From assembly GCF_027596085.1 (NCBI RefSeq), contig NC_072469.1, positions 12,979,914-13,043,913 on the forward strand: DNA of 64,000 nucleotides. Direction: 5' to 3'. Under the pieces are notes generated by a model. The model ran no database searches and had not been told where the DNA came from. It saw only the letters and a program-made list of their open reading frames with translations. The stretch is from Anoplopoma fimbria (lineage: Eukaryota; Chordata; Actinopteri; Perciformes; Anoplopomatidae). Positions 1 through 12,295 of this stretch are shown one piece after another (position 1 is the first letter of the stretch; each line of letters opens with the position of its first letter). Position numbers and translations under genes: made by a program.

Positions 1-66
1 GGATCCTATCAGTGTGTCAGCGTGCAGGAGAAACATCCCATCCCTATAGCTTACAACATCTCCTAC

Positions 67-1100
67 CTTTGTCTTCTTGTCTGGGCTTGCCAGGTCCCTG
101 CTCAGCGGTGCACTGCTTCCATTGGTTGCAGGTTTTGCTTTCTTGGCCTTCTCTCCTCCGTCGGCTTTTGCAACCTTATCCTTCTTGTCATCCTTTTTCT
201 CCACGATCTTTTTATTGGCCTGCGCTTTGTCCTGCTTCTCTTCCTTATCGCTCTTCGGCGTTGGTTTCTCCACCGGCTTCTTGGGCTCTTTTTCCGCCTC
301 GTCATCTTTCTCCATCACCTTGACTTTGTCGGCGTCCACCTTCTCTTTCTTGGAGTCCTCCACCTCTGGTGTTCTCTTTGTCTCCGTCTCGGTCTTCTTC
401 TCCAGCACGTCAGAAGTGGTATCTAGCTTGACGGGTGTCGGCTGTTGCTCTGGAGTCTTCTCTGCTTTGTCCGTGTGCTGCTCTTTGTCATCCTTCATCT
501 CTGTTTTCTCAAGCTTCTCAGTGTTCTCCGTTTTGTTTTGCACTGTGGACTTTTCATTTTTTTCCACTTTTCCTAAATCCTCTGTTATCTTCACTTTGCT
601 CTCTACTTCAGTCGTCTCCACTTTTTCTACTTTCTCTTTATTTGCCAATTTATCCTGTGATTCTTCTACCTTGTTCATTTTATCCTCTTTTTCCTCCTTC
701 TGCTGAAGTGACTCAACTTTCTCTTTCTCTTTTTCTGTCTCCTTCTTTTCCGGCACCTTTTCTGTCTGTTGCTCCGTCACCTTCACTTTGTTGGTCTCTT
801 TCTCCGCTATAACTTTTCCTGCATCCTTCATCTCTTTCTCCTTCTCTTTCTCCCTCTCTGCCTCTTTCTCCTTCTCCCTCTCTGCCTCCTTATCCTTCTC
901 TTTCTGTGTCTCCGTCTGTTTTTCTTTCTCCATCTCAATCTGCTTCTCCACCTTGGCTGAAGTCTCACTGATTGCGTATTCCACTTTTACGCCCTTCTGC
1001 TCAGCTCTATCAAACAGAGGGTCAAACATGTCCAGGTTCTTCACGTTGTCCTCCGGCTTCTCCTCCTTCTTCTCTGCCTTGTCCATCTTGTCGGATTTTA
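67..1100 (-). CDS. map4: map4 internal exon, lysine/glutamate-rich region
   Basis: Internal coding exon of the minus-strand map4 gene. It starts after a TTTCCAG acceptor and ends at an AAAG|GTAGGAG donor. It is open throughout: 2 nt completing a split codon, then 344 codons, leaving the donor in phase 0. The first G|TA codon (Val) joins correctly to the phase-1 end of the exon at 8996-10457, and also to a phase-1 end of the exon at 31021-32457. After a short non-repetitive start (DMFDPLFDRAEQKGVKVEYA) the protein is extremely charged, with runs such as EREKEKEAEREKEKEKE and many KVE/EKVEK motifs. It ends in a Lys/Pro/Ala stretch (EKAKKAKPATNGSS). This suits the unstructured projection or basic region ahead of the microtubule-binding domain. 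The tau-type repeats would follow to the left, outside the window. Gene membership rests on strand, order and phase, not on recognised homology of this exon. Confidence 0.75.
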
Positions 1101-4100
1101 CTGGAAAGACAATTGATTTAAATTAGAAAAAAACGGTGCAACGGTCCAATATGTTGGATAAATAAAAGGCCTCTTTTTTTCAATTCAACAACACACAGTT
1201 TTTGGAAGCAGTTCACAGACATTCACACACAACCACAAAAAAAAGTGGCTTCAAAAAGTTGTTTTTTCTTCTGCAGTAATGACTTGTGACTTCTGCCTTC
1301 TAATTCTAGTGAATATACCCTTGCGTCTCTGCATCAAGCTCCTAAACAAAAAGCATTCTGTGCTCAGCTAAACAGATTGTGATCATCATATATTGAATGA
1401 TTTGTTAGACGTTTGTCTATACTCTATGCAATGCTGCTTATACTGTGTGCTGGGCGTTTTAGCCCAAAAATTCCTCCAACTCTGGTCATGTGGCCAAATA
1501 AGTGAAACGATACAGTGATTTTTTCCCCTGAAAAAAATAGCATGTACATTTGATCTAAAAGCACTTGAGAGCAAAATGTCCTGACCTTCAGTAGGAAAGT
1601 ACACAAGTTTGTTTCCTGCGCTCCTTCACGGTTCACTTAAGCAATATCCATACGGGCACAATACAGCACATGTGCTACGCTTTATTCACATCGACATCCT
1701 TTAATGTCGTTTGACAGCGTAATTGTCAGTGAAACCTAGCTCCTCCTACATGGACAAAACTAAAAAGAATACCAAACTCCTCGTAGAAGGCGGCTGGGTA
1801 AAATAAATAACCCTACACACATACACATTCAGAGAAAGCCCTGCTAAATGCAACCAATGAAAATGTTGTGTCTCACTTGACAAATTTTTGGTTGCATGTG
1901 CGTCGCGTTTGCAACGCAAAGAATGTTATCAATGATTGCAACCTTGCTTGAATAAGTACCTATAGTTAATTTCAATTTCCGGGTTCTTTGGACTGATACT
2001 GGCATCAATAGTATCACATGAAGATAAAGGTGCTAATGTCTGTATGAAATCCTCCAGATCATCAAGCAGGATGAAAACTAGCTGATGAAAATACTACAAA
2101 TGTTGTACCAAGTTTGAGAAAAATCAATACTCTTCAGCCTATTGATTGGATAGTGTAGTTTTTCTTGAAGGGAAAAAAATAACGCTGATCGACACAGAGT
2201 ACGGAAGAATTCAGCAGAGCCAATGCAATACTTGGAGCCCCGAGATAGTAAAAGAAGTGGAGTATTTAAGACCTGGTTCTTTGTGACGCCCTGCCAAACC
2301 AAAATATTGTGCAATATAAACAAGCCAAAAGGAGAGATTTCTCTTGTGCTGACTCACTGAATGAAAAATGTGCATCCTCTGTCCACGGGTGATGATGACC
2401 TAACAATGGGGTCATACAGTCAGCGTTACTTGCTCCAGCTGTGTTCAAGTTTAGGAGCTGGATTCTCTGATGTCCACGTTTAAAATGAATATAAAATTAT
2501 AGATAAAATTACAGTGTATCATGTGTGTTAAAGGTTAAAGAAGGACAGGGCTCAAGCCCCCAGTTTGTGTTTGTGTTGAAGAAGTGTTTAACTAAAGTTG
2601 TACAACAATTTGATGGTACATTCTGAGCTTCAGTTAATATGGATAGTGCAACATCCAACATGTTCATATTATTGGATGTGTCACTACTGTTGTTATTCTT
2701 TACAGTACTTCCATTTGGGGGATAATCATCCTCTAGGTTTTGAAACCACAGTTCCCATAATCCGGAGGCTTTGTGGGGATGTTAACAGGAAGCACGATAT
2801 TGAAAAGAGTTATGACTTTGAGAAGAAGTATCTCAGTCTCCATGAGCTCCCAGCCTAGTCCCCGAAACAAAACAACAAATCTACATTGTCCATTACGTTT
2901 CATCGGAAATGCATTTTCTCCCGAATTACGTTTGTTTTTGACGTTTCAAAAAAAAGTCAGCATAGGGAGAAGGTCAGGGTGGATGGGCGGGTCAAGCAAA
3001 CACCGTACTTTCACCCAGGAGACCGTTTGTGTCCTGTTTGAGACCAAAAGTCAACGCTGACTTATTTTAACGTTATGTTGCAAACGGGACTTAAGTTAGA
3101 TAAATAACATACCTAATTTATATTTATTTGTGATTTATATATGCAAATTTTGTATGAGACAGGGTTGTGAGCTGTGTGTCACAGCCACTGCTGCTGCTCC
3201 AACTGCTGAAGGTGTTGATAAGTGGGTCAAATCAACAGCCAAACTACATAACCTACATTCTATTGTTTTTAGAACAGCGGCATACACCTTGATCCTTTAA
3301 CCTCGTGAAGCTTCTTCATCTTCATGACACTGATAGGCTCTGATTTCTCTTCCACGCTTCATTTACCACTGTACCAAACAGGACAAGAGACAAATAAAGA
3401 GAACCTCCCCCAACCAGTGAAGTGACGGTTTACAAATGTCATCATTTCATCATTTTATCCTACTAGAGATTTTTGTGAGTTTGCGATAATTAGCATATGA
3501 ATTCTTGAGTCAGGGCCTACGCATTGGGCATAAAACACTGAAATCTGTGCAAGGCGTTTCATTGTCACGTTAACTCTTCACCTATTCTTGAACTGACTGC
3601 AGGTCAAATGTTTATTATAAAGAAAACAAATCAAGATTGGATTCTCACTCACACTCACTTCTGTGGCCTTACATGTTCCCTGTTGTATTTGGCAGACTTA
3701 TCGGAGAAATGTCATCAGAGGACGATAAAAGAAAGAGCTAATGCTTGAGAGTCAGTGTGGGAAATATTGATCAGCAGATAAAAAGGTGAGTGGGCAGACA
3801 GAAAGAGAGCAAGCAGTAAGTAGTATATAGAGGACACACAAAAGGAATGGATACACATTCCCTTAATCATCTGTTTTGTTGTTCTTTTGTTATTTTACCT
3901 TCTGTTTTATAGCTACTTTGAAAAATGGTAACATGCCAGTAATGACCTTTGAAAGCCCAAGGGACTGAAAGAGATAGAGGGACGACAACAGACGTAGGAA
4001 AGGAGGGCATAAGACAAGGGAATTGGAGCGTAAACCTTTGAGTGGAATGAAATGACATTGTTAGCTTACGTAACGTACAGCGACCCCAGACCTGGAAAGG

Positions 4101-7100
4101 TGACAGACATCAGACCAAACCGAGTCAACACTAATAGGTGACTATTTACAAGAAGAAAAAAAAAAACTGACCTAAATAAAGTGAGACAGCGGTGTGACAA
4201 GACAAAGGACAGGGAACAAGATAAATGGGAGCAAACGAAATAAACAAAGAAGGCCTTCATTTTCTAAAATTTAAACAATGAGAGACTCGGGAGATCAACT
4301 TGGTCCACTTTTTACAGCAGAGATATGATATGTGTCAGAGCCTTCGATAAGCTCCGTGATAAATTTGCTTGATTTAAGCCAACAACAGGAGGTGTCTCCC
4401 AACCATAGACTGTATGTAAGAAGTAGACGTAGTAACCCTGACACCCCCTTTGGTTTATGAGATGATGATTTTGGAAGTTGCCATTTTGTTTCTTGCAACC
4501 AGAAATGACATGTGAGGGAGCCAGGTCAGCCGAATGCTAACTAAGACATTTTCAGCTGACCAAAATGTTAAAATTAACTTTCAAGAAGTGAAAACACACT
4601 GTGAAAGGGTTAAAGTTGTAAGACGAAAACAGGTAAAACACCCTGACAAGGTAAGGCCTTGGTACCAACCTATCAATCACAAAAGCCCCGCCCTAAAGCG
4701 TAGAGACTAGAAACTAACGATTGAGACCTTAAACTCATGTTCACAATGTTTATTGAGGGAATAATTCAAGTGAGAAGTAGAGTCATTTTTTCATAGACTT
4801 TTACGCAAACCAAAAAATGTTTGACCGTTTTCACAGAGGAAAAATGTTTTACTTTTTAAAAATGTTCCTGGCAAAACTGTAGTTCACCTGTTCTTAAGCC
4901 ATAAACACTGGACATCAGACTTTAAAAATATGGATCTCTGTAAAACAAATTCTCAATTCCCTTTCAGGGCTTCCATACCCCTTCCACTTTTGTATTTTCT
5001 TCATCCTGTTATTAAGAACAGATTTGGTCACCGTTTATATCCTGATAGAGATGTCATTACTGCAGACTGAAACTTCCATTATTCATTCTTTCTCTTTATT
5101 TTTCACAACATTGATATAGTTATTTTCCCCACCCTTTGACCAGCAAATTCTAGCAAAAAAAATATGATGAAGACAGCCCTTAAACCCGGGAGCAATGGGA
5201 CCGGAGTGAATCACAGATATTACTGTGGTCGGACTATCAGGCAACAAGCAGAGAAAGAAAGAAAAAAAAAGCAATCATTCACCTCCCTAGAGAGGGACAT
5301 TCATTATTGATAGGGCTTGTGATGGAAAGCATCAATCACATGAGAACATGCTCGTACAATGCAGGTCAAGAATGACCTCAGTAATACCTCCCAAAGTGCA
5401 GCCATGGCAGTATACATTACAGCATCCACACCTCTGTAAGTGGCTTTGCATTCGGTCCAGACAAACCTTCAGACCTCCGTTTTATCAGGATCTCAACCTG
5501 CTGCATTAGCAGAGCTGTTGGAGCTTCTGCAGGGTTGCCTGGTATAATATATGCCTCAGGACAGCAGAGAACAATGAGCATCTGGGTGCAGCGAGCCAGT
5601 TCAATTAAAGCTTTCATTAGCATAATGATAACACTTACGGCTCATTTGGGGCTGTTAAGCCTCGGCTCTCCTGAAGAGCACCACCTCAACTCAAGTATTT
5701 TTTTTCCTTTCCTATTAATATGGTAAAAATTGCAGACTCTGCTCTTCCATAAAAAAACTTTAAGCTGTCTCATGTTTAGATTATTTTAGAAATGGAGGTT
5801 AAAAAAGGGCATGTATTAGATTTTTAAACTGGTGTTTAAGCATTTGCATGACATACATATGCATAGACTAAAGAATGTCTTAGCTTCTTTGTGGGAGAAT
5901 CTACACTGGTCTTTTCAGCTTTTAGTTCATGAAGGTTGTTTCCCTAACTGGTGAAGCTACTTAAGTGAAAGGCAATTGAAAAGGAGCATCATGTTCCATA
6001 AGGAATATAAAGCAAATAAAAGAGGTTAAAATGGATTTCTCATCAACTGACATTTCCATCCTTCATCAGGCCTTCATTTGGCTCCTCAAGTGGATTACAG
6101 AATAACACTTAACGCTCTCTGGCTGAGTGGATTTTGTCAGCCTTGACAACAGCACCTTCTGTGAAGTGAAAGCTATACTCTCCATCACTGCCCTTTGGTA
6201 GCACGTCAAACCCAGTGGAGGCTCTGAAGTGGTTGTGAAGTGGCAACAGAGTGGAGAGTGGACTTTGTGGGTTAATCTGAAGTGTTAGGCCCTCTGTTTG
6301 GCTGTCTAATAAAGACTAACTGGCAGCTCAGTCACTGTATGAGTGGCAGAAGTCTGTAAACTCAAAAAAAATAATGTAATAATAAAGTCTGTAGTGAAGT
6401 TGTTTAAACAAGGCAAGAATTAACTGGCTAACTTTTGATACTCGAGAAAAACTCAAATGGCAATTTTTATGTGGCAAGAAATGTGGTTGAAGTACATACT
6501 TTTTACTTGAGTTCTGAATGGATTTATGAGGGTTCATACTCAGTAAACATTAACTGCTGTCACTGGAAAAAAGTTTTGCTCATTCCAGTAGTATGTGTGT
6601 GAAGTCTATATATTCTAGTTTGATTGAGTTTGAATACGAAGAGGTGTGACCAAGGATTAAAAATATACCCAAAGGCACAAATATACACACTTTTTTGTGT
6701 TTAAGACATCTGAATATACGGATGCATAAGCATGAATGCAAATCACACAAAAACAAATAATACGCACACACAAAGACAAACAAACAATTATGCAAACAAA
6801 AGTGCACACAGTGCTGACAAGCATCAGCAAGAGCAAACACATGCACACCGCCCCCAGAGTCACTTACTACAGCGGAACACAGGGCCAACTCCGGAGAGAA
6901 CCTTCAATTATTTTCTCCCAATGGAACACAATGTGACAATTGTCACAATTCTGAGAGTGAAGGCGTCTGAAAATCAGCCTCAAACGAGGAAATATTGTGA
7001 GACAGAAATCATTTTATAACCTATTTTCTCCTCTCTCTTTTTAAAATCTTTCTTCTCTTGATCATCCCATCTTTGATTTATGCCTTCCTTATCTGTCAGA

Positions 7101-8995
7101 GTGTGGGGTCACCCTAAACCTTTACTTCCTGTTTTCCTTCATAGTACATTCATCTCTATCTCTCCCTCCGTTTTCTTTGTTTCCCTTTTTTTTTATCCCA
7201 CCCAACGCTCTTTCTTCTTTTTCAAATCTGCTTATCATTGTTTCCCACAACCTCTCTAGAGAGATGGAGCTAAGACAAAGCTATAGCATACTTCACATTT
7301 GCAGCTGTTTGTGGAAATCTTACTCCAAAGCATGTGCTTAAGCCTTATCCAGTGTGGATATAAGAGGTTTTAACACAACAACAGGAGCAACAGAAACACT
7401 CCCATGACCTTGGTAAGAAAGCAAATAGATGCATGAATACAACACACAGCCCGTGGCTCGATGACTCTGCCTTGCTCTTGTTAAGACTTCAGGGGGTCAG
7501 AAAACAAAGACCATTGCCCCTTTAATACTCCCGTAGCCATGCTTGCAACTTCTTCCACGCACGGGTTTGTGGCGGGAGGCGAAAAAAACACCATGGCTTG
7601 TGAGCAAGGAGGGAACGAAGGTAACAAAGAGAAGGACAAAAAGAGAAGAGAGAAAAAAGCAGGAGACGGACACAACGTGAAAGAAAGATGTTCGTTGTCA
7701 AAAGCTCCACCGTGCCGGGCCGAGCTTCCCAGTCGGTGACCCCATTTTGGTCATCGTTTGACGTGACCGTGACCCGCATTCAGCCATCTTGGCTCTGCCT
7801 GTCTTTACCAAGAATCTAATGAGCATTTGGTGCTCAACAGGAAGACAGAATGCGAGCCAGAAAGAGATGGCCTTTCAGACTGACAGAAAATTATGGAAGC
7901 GTGCGGTATGATGGGAAATAAGGTTGGACAAAGACAAAGCTTCCATCAGCTATAATGAGCTGTGTTACCCTGACCCTGTATCTAAACATCAGCTGGAGAG
8001 TCAGCTACTATATGACCTCAAGCTGCAAGCTTATGGAGCTGCAACAAACATTTGCATGCACATGAACAGACACAAGAAGACAGCCACCTGTGTTCACAAA
8101 TGCAATAAACTAAGACAATATACCCGTTGTCCCGGTATTAACACACTTTGAATTGTCACACGCTTTGTACAGTTTGTCGCTGATCTGTGTCTAGAATTGG
8201 CACGCGGTGTTTGACCAACACAACGAGACAGATACTACTGTTGCGGAATGTCAAGTAGCCCGTGGGGAGGGTGGGGGCTTCTGTTTCTGTCGACCTCTCT
8301 CAGCTTTTCATTCTTTCTCTTTCACTCGCTGTCTCTCTCGCTGTCTGACACTCCGCCTCTCAGTCTGCCTCTGCAGCTATTCCTAACCCCAAGCCTTTTT
8401 GCAAGCTTTGCAAGAGCAGAAAACCAAGTTTGGTCTGAACCCGACGGTCAATAAATGAAGCGTTTGAACAATGACTGAACAATCGCTGCCTTCGGCATAA
8501 ACCACTATCTACACGCTTCTATGCAACTGAAATATTTTAAATAATGAATCCCTGGAATTGTTGGAGGCAAGATGTCCTTGCTGTTTGTGCCTCACTGTAG
8601 CTCACAAAGCCACCAAACAGAAGACAACACCCACTTTAACTCTTCAACACCAAACCCTCTGGATTACATTGTTGGATGGCCACCACGCTTTTAAAGTAAG
8701 GTGACATCGTATGTCTTAAGATTTCAGTTTTATCCTTTGCTGTGCCTTGTGCCGGGATTGTTTTTAAAGACGTTTTCTTTCTGTTTGATCTATCAATTCA
8801 TGTTTTACATATTCGCAAAACTTTTCACAGCAGTCATACATAGCACTATCCTGCATCCTTCAAGCAGAGCTCTTGGCAGTAAAAGCACAACCTACAAATT
8901 ACAAATTCTCCATATCAGCATGTTTGCCAGTCAGACTTTGACAGTTGGTGAACAAGCATAGTTACAATGGGGGGGCAAACTTGACCTCCACCTAC
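1101..8995. other. Intron between the two leftmost map4 exons
   Basis: About 7.9 kb with no supported exon on either strand. It is AT-rich, with stop-dense short frames only. It contains a 'CATAGACTGTATGTAAGAAGTAGACG' type interspersed repeat from about 4404. A motif-dense, low-repeat stretch at about 5280-5680 could be conserved non-coding DNA. Purine-rich DNA lies at about 7595-7690. Nothing else was recognised. Confidence 0.6.
4404..4800 (+). repeat. Interspersed teleost repeat ('CATAGACTGTATATAAGAAGTGGAC' family), copy A
   Basis: Starts CATAGACTGTATGTAAGAAG. It contains the internal motif TTGCAACCAGAA, an 'AATCACAAAAGCCCCGCCC' block and a distal 'GTGAGAAGTAG...TCATAGACTTTTA' block. The same blocks recur at 54655, at 56136-56634 (inverted) and at 43023 in this window. 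I recognise these blocks as common in fish genomes but cannot assign a transposon class. The right boundary is approximate. Confidence 0.55.
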
Positions 8996-10457
8996 CATCC
9001 CCTGTGATGAAAGGGTTAGTACTGGAGTTCGAGCCGAGGTTGGTATAGCCACCAGAGGCAAGGTCACCACCAATGTCCCATGACGATTTGTTGCCAGCTC
9101 CAAAGTCTACGCCTTCACCAGTGTTTAGTTTAGCGTCTGCTTCAATGCAGAGGAAGTCGGCATCTTTAGCCGTGTCAGATTTGCGACCAGTTTCCACTTC
9201 AGTGTCCGAGTCCACTGGCAGAAAAGAGCTGGTATCCATGCCGCCGAACCCCTTCGGGCTGAGGGGTACTGAAAGCACAATGCCACCTGGCTCCTTCTCC
9301 ACCTTAAAGTCCTGAACTGGGGCCTCTAGTGGTGACAGAGGGAAGCCAGCATTGCAGTCTTTCAGCAGCGGGAATGGGGAGAGGCAGGGTTGGGGTTCAG
9401 GTGGGGCTTGCCGCAGGTCGCTGTGTGTGGCGCCCGCTGCTGAGAGAGTGGGTTGCGGGGTCTGGGACTGATCTTCTGCGACGGTCAGTGAGCGCTGCAT
9501 GGAGTGAGGTGAGCGACGCGGACCGCCCATTGGTGACACCAGCTGATCCATTCCAGCCTCATCTCCACTTGGGTATTTATCAGGCAGCTCTAGACTGGTT
9601 GGTACTGACAGGTGGGAACATTCGGACATTGCGCGTCGCATAGCCTTCCTCTGCTGCTCAGCCCGCCCCATAAAACAGGGCTCAAACTCCACATCCTCTT
9701 CTTCTATCTCTTCTTCCTCGCTGTTGTCCCCTGAAGAGTCATCAGATAATTGTTGGGCCCCCAGGGTTGCCCCAGCTCCAGCCACAACCTTGTCTGCCTT
9801 CACCAAGTTGTTGTCGTTGACAACTCCAATGACGCAGTAGTTCGGGGCCACCTGGGGCATTGCCACTTTTGGGCTGGATTCAGCAAAAGTCGGGTTGTTC
9901 CATGGCTCTGAGGGCAAGTCTCCATCTAATAGAGATGCGTCCATCAGTGAGGCACCCATTGAGTGTGGAGGCATGGCACTAGTGGGTGATGACAGATCCA
10001 TATGCCTGGCTGGGGATCCAGGAACTGGTGGCAGAGACACCCTGCTGGTACCCCCACATCCCAGGGCTGAGGGTAGTCTGCCTGAGGAAGCTGGGGAAGG
10101 GGATGGGGAGGAGGACAGAGGGCTGTCTGGGCTTTCTCCTGCGCTGCCCAGTGATGCGTTACCCAGCGAGGTGCTTCGAGACATGCCCCCAACCCTGCTT
10201 GGCACCTTCAGCTCCGCCACCACGCTGCCCCTGCCCGGCTGCTCGAAGAAGCACAGCTTGTCCTCGTCTGTGAGTCCGGTCGATGCCAGAGTCCCACCAC
10301 CTACCACCAGGCCCCTTGGGGTGCCCATGTCCATGCCCGTTGGGGGCTGCCAATCCCAGCTCGGAGCCGGCACAGTGGGCGTTAGTGATGGCACCTTACA
10401 CAGCTCGCTGTACTCCGAGAAAGGAGAGCCAGGCTGCTGATTGGAGAGAGAAGACAT
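8996..10457 (-). CDS. map4: map4 large exon, probable alternative first coding exon
   Basis: A 1462-nt open segment: 487 codons plus 1 nt before a GATG|GTAGGTGG donor, so phase 1. It fits the TA start of the 67-1100 exon, giving Val. The translation begins MSSLSNQQPGSPF. It is Ser/Pro-rich and unstructured, with an acidic cluster (SEEEEIEEEDVEFEP) followed by QQRKAMRRAMSECSHLSVP and SLELPDKYP, which look conserved, and many SP/TP sites. The frame stays open upstream to an ATG at 10685, but that part looks like 5' UTR. The ATG at 10457 has A at -3 and is preferred. A pyrimidine-rich CTTCTCTCTCCAATCAG just inside the CDS could be an acceptor (phase 0), making this an internal exon instead. Assignment to map4 is by position, strand and phase. 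It could instead begin a separate, unrecognised gene sharing the 67-1100 exon. Confidence 0.7.
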
Positions 10458-10699
10458 GCTGTCTCTCCTTTCTATTTTAGTTCTCCCCCCTTTTCTTTGT
10501 TTCACAGTCCGTCTTTGTCTCAGTCTCAGGTGTCCAAAGTTGATCTTCAACACTTCTCGTCCCTTTTCTCTCTCTTTCCTTTGTTGCCTTGTGCCGTTGT
10601 TGCTCTTCGTCCAGCCACTCAGGTGGCTCTGTGTGTGTGTTGCGTTGAGTCTCTCGTGCCGTGCCTCTGCTATGAACTCAAACACACACTGAGGGTGAA

Positions 10700-10830
10700 C
10701 TGGATGTACAGATCTCTCCCTCGTCCCCTCCCCTTTCTCTCTCTCTCTCTCTCTTTCTCTGGTTCACTCACTGATAATTACAGTACTCATGTGACCCAGT
10801 TGCAGCTGCCAATTGGCTGATGCCAGTTCC
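10700..10830 (-). promoter_or_regulatory. Candidate internal map4 promoter
   Basis: Read on the minus strand, the DNA just upstream of the 8996-10457 exon has a palindromic CCAATTGG box (10809-10816), a CAGCTG E-box (10803-10808), a TCACATG E-box (around 10788-10795) and then a GAGA tract (about 10735-10757). No TATA box is evident. The arrangement suits a CCAAT/E-box promoter for an isoform starting at 10457. This is inference from short motifs only. Confidence 0.35.
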
Positions 10831-10957
10831 CAGATCCCACCCACTGTGGTGGAGTGAGTAAAGCCCCCTCCCCTCTAGTTTTCTCTTTCACTCCACATTT
10901 TTTTCTCCCCTCAATCCCTTTCTTTCTCTCATTCTGTCTTGTGGTAAAAAAGTACAA

Positions 10958-11076
<119 letters not shown>

Positions 11077-12295
11077 CTCGGTCTCCCCCCCTTGGGGAGA
11101 ATTGAATGAGGGCTAAAGCTGGCGCTTCGGGGGGGGAGAGTGGATTTGAATTCAAGTCTTTTCCAAACCATACCGTTCCACACATCACATCCATGCCCTC
11201 TGGAGCAATGCTATTGATTTCTGACTATCATGTATCTCTTGTATGAGATAGCAAGAAAGAGAGGGGGAGAAATCAAATGGGGGAAAGCAATAGCAGAGTT
11301 AGGAAGACTAAATGGAGTGGGAATATGTGAATGTTATTGTAAGCTTGCATGAGTCTTAGCAAAATAGTCTACCTAAGCATGTGTTTATGTGCAAGACAAT
11401 AAATACATCTCCCAGCCTTTCTGATCTTAGTGCTCAGTATGAGAGAGAAGAAGAAGAAGAGGATGAAGAGTAAAGCCTCTGGTAAAGAGACCTTGTTGTC
11501 TGTCAGACTCCATCTGGTCACATGTGGCAAATCACACTCCATTACCACCCCCCGTTCTACCACGCTCCTATGCACACACTTGGATAATCAAACTTAGAGG
11601 CTATGCGAAATACACAGAAACATGTTCTCACACATTAACACTCACAGTGTATCCACTCAATAATCATTTTGCCACGTAGCATGTAAGAAACATTGATGAA
11701 AGACAGACATGCTCATACATGCAATGATACAGCCCCACACACAATCCAGGCTAACTCAGACGAACACTCTGAGTCGAGCCTTTCAGCATTAACAGGAACC
11801 CAGCTAGGCATGTTGCACAGAAACACTTTCAGCTCCGTTTCTGTTATTCGCTCTTGCTGATCGCACCAAAACTGTGACAACTTCAAACTGTCTGCTTCAT
11901 ACAGCAAAAGCTCGAGAATAATCCAACCATACATTGTCCAATAGCGGCTGGGGCCTTTATTTGCCTTAACTGCAGAGTAAAGCAGGGATGTTTTTTAAAC
12001 AGTGCTATATCAGAGATATTAAGTTAATTTCTTTCAAGTACGCACTTTAGTAAGACGACTCATAATGCACATCAACAAAATCTTTCAGGTGCTGGGTAAC
12101 AATGACCTGCAACGTAAAACCAAAAGTACCTTGTTAATATTTATTATAAAAATACCTTCATTTGATCATTTCAGACAAGCTTTTAAAATAACCTGGACTG
12201 AGACTGAATACAATTAAAAACATAATGTATTTTTTGCATTTCAGATGGTGTCAATTTAAAAAAAAAAATCGGTGAGCACACTGAATACATGTCAG

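Noticed and set aside
77..706. A 209-codon plus-strand frame rich in Ser and Phe
   Set aside because: It lies exactly opposite the Lys/Glu-rich map4 exon; the S/F composition is the reverse-strand image of AAG/GAG codons.
9895..10440. Plus-strand frame of 181 codons
   Set aside because: Antisense shadow of the 8996-10457 map4 exon, with no independent splice or homology support.
10458..10685. In-frame N-terminal extension starting at an ATG at 10685
   Set aside because: Basic, low-quality peptide with a 5' UTR-like composition. The ATG at 10457 is in better context and begins the more protein-like sequence, so 10685 is not used as the start.
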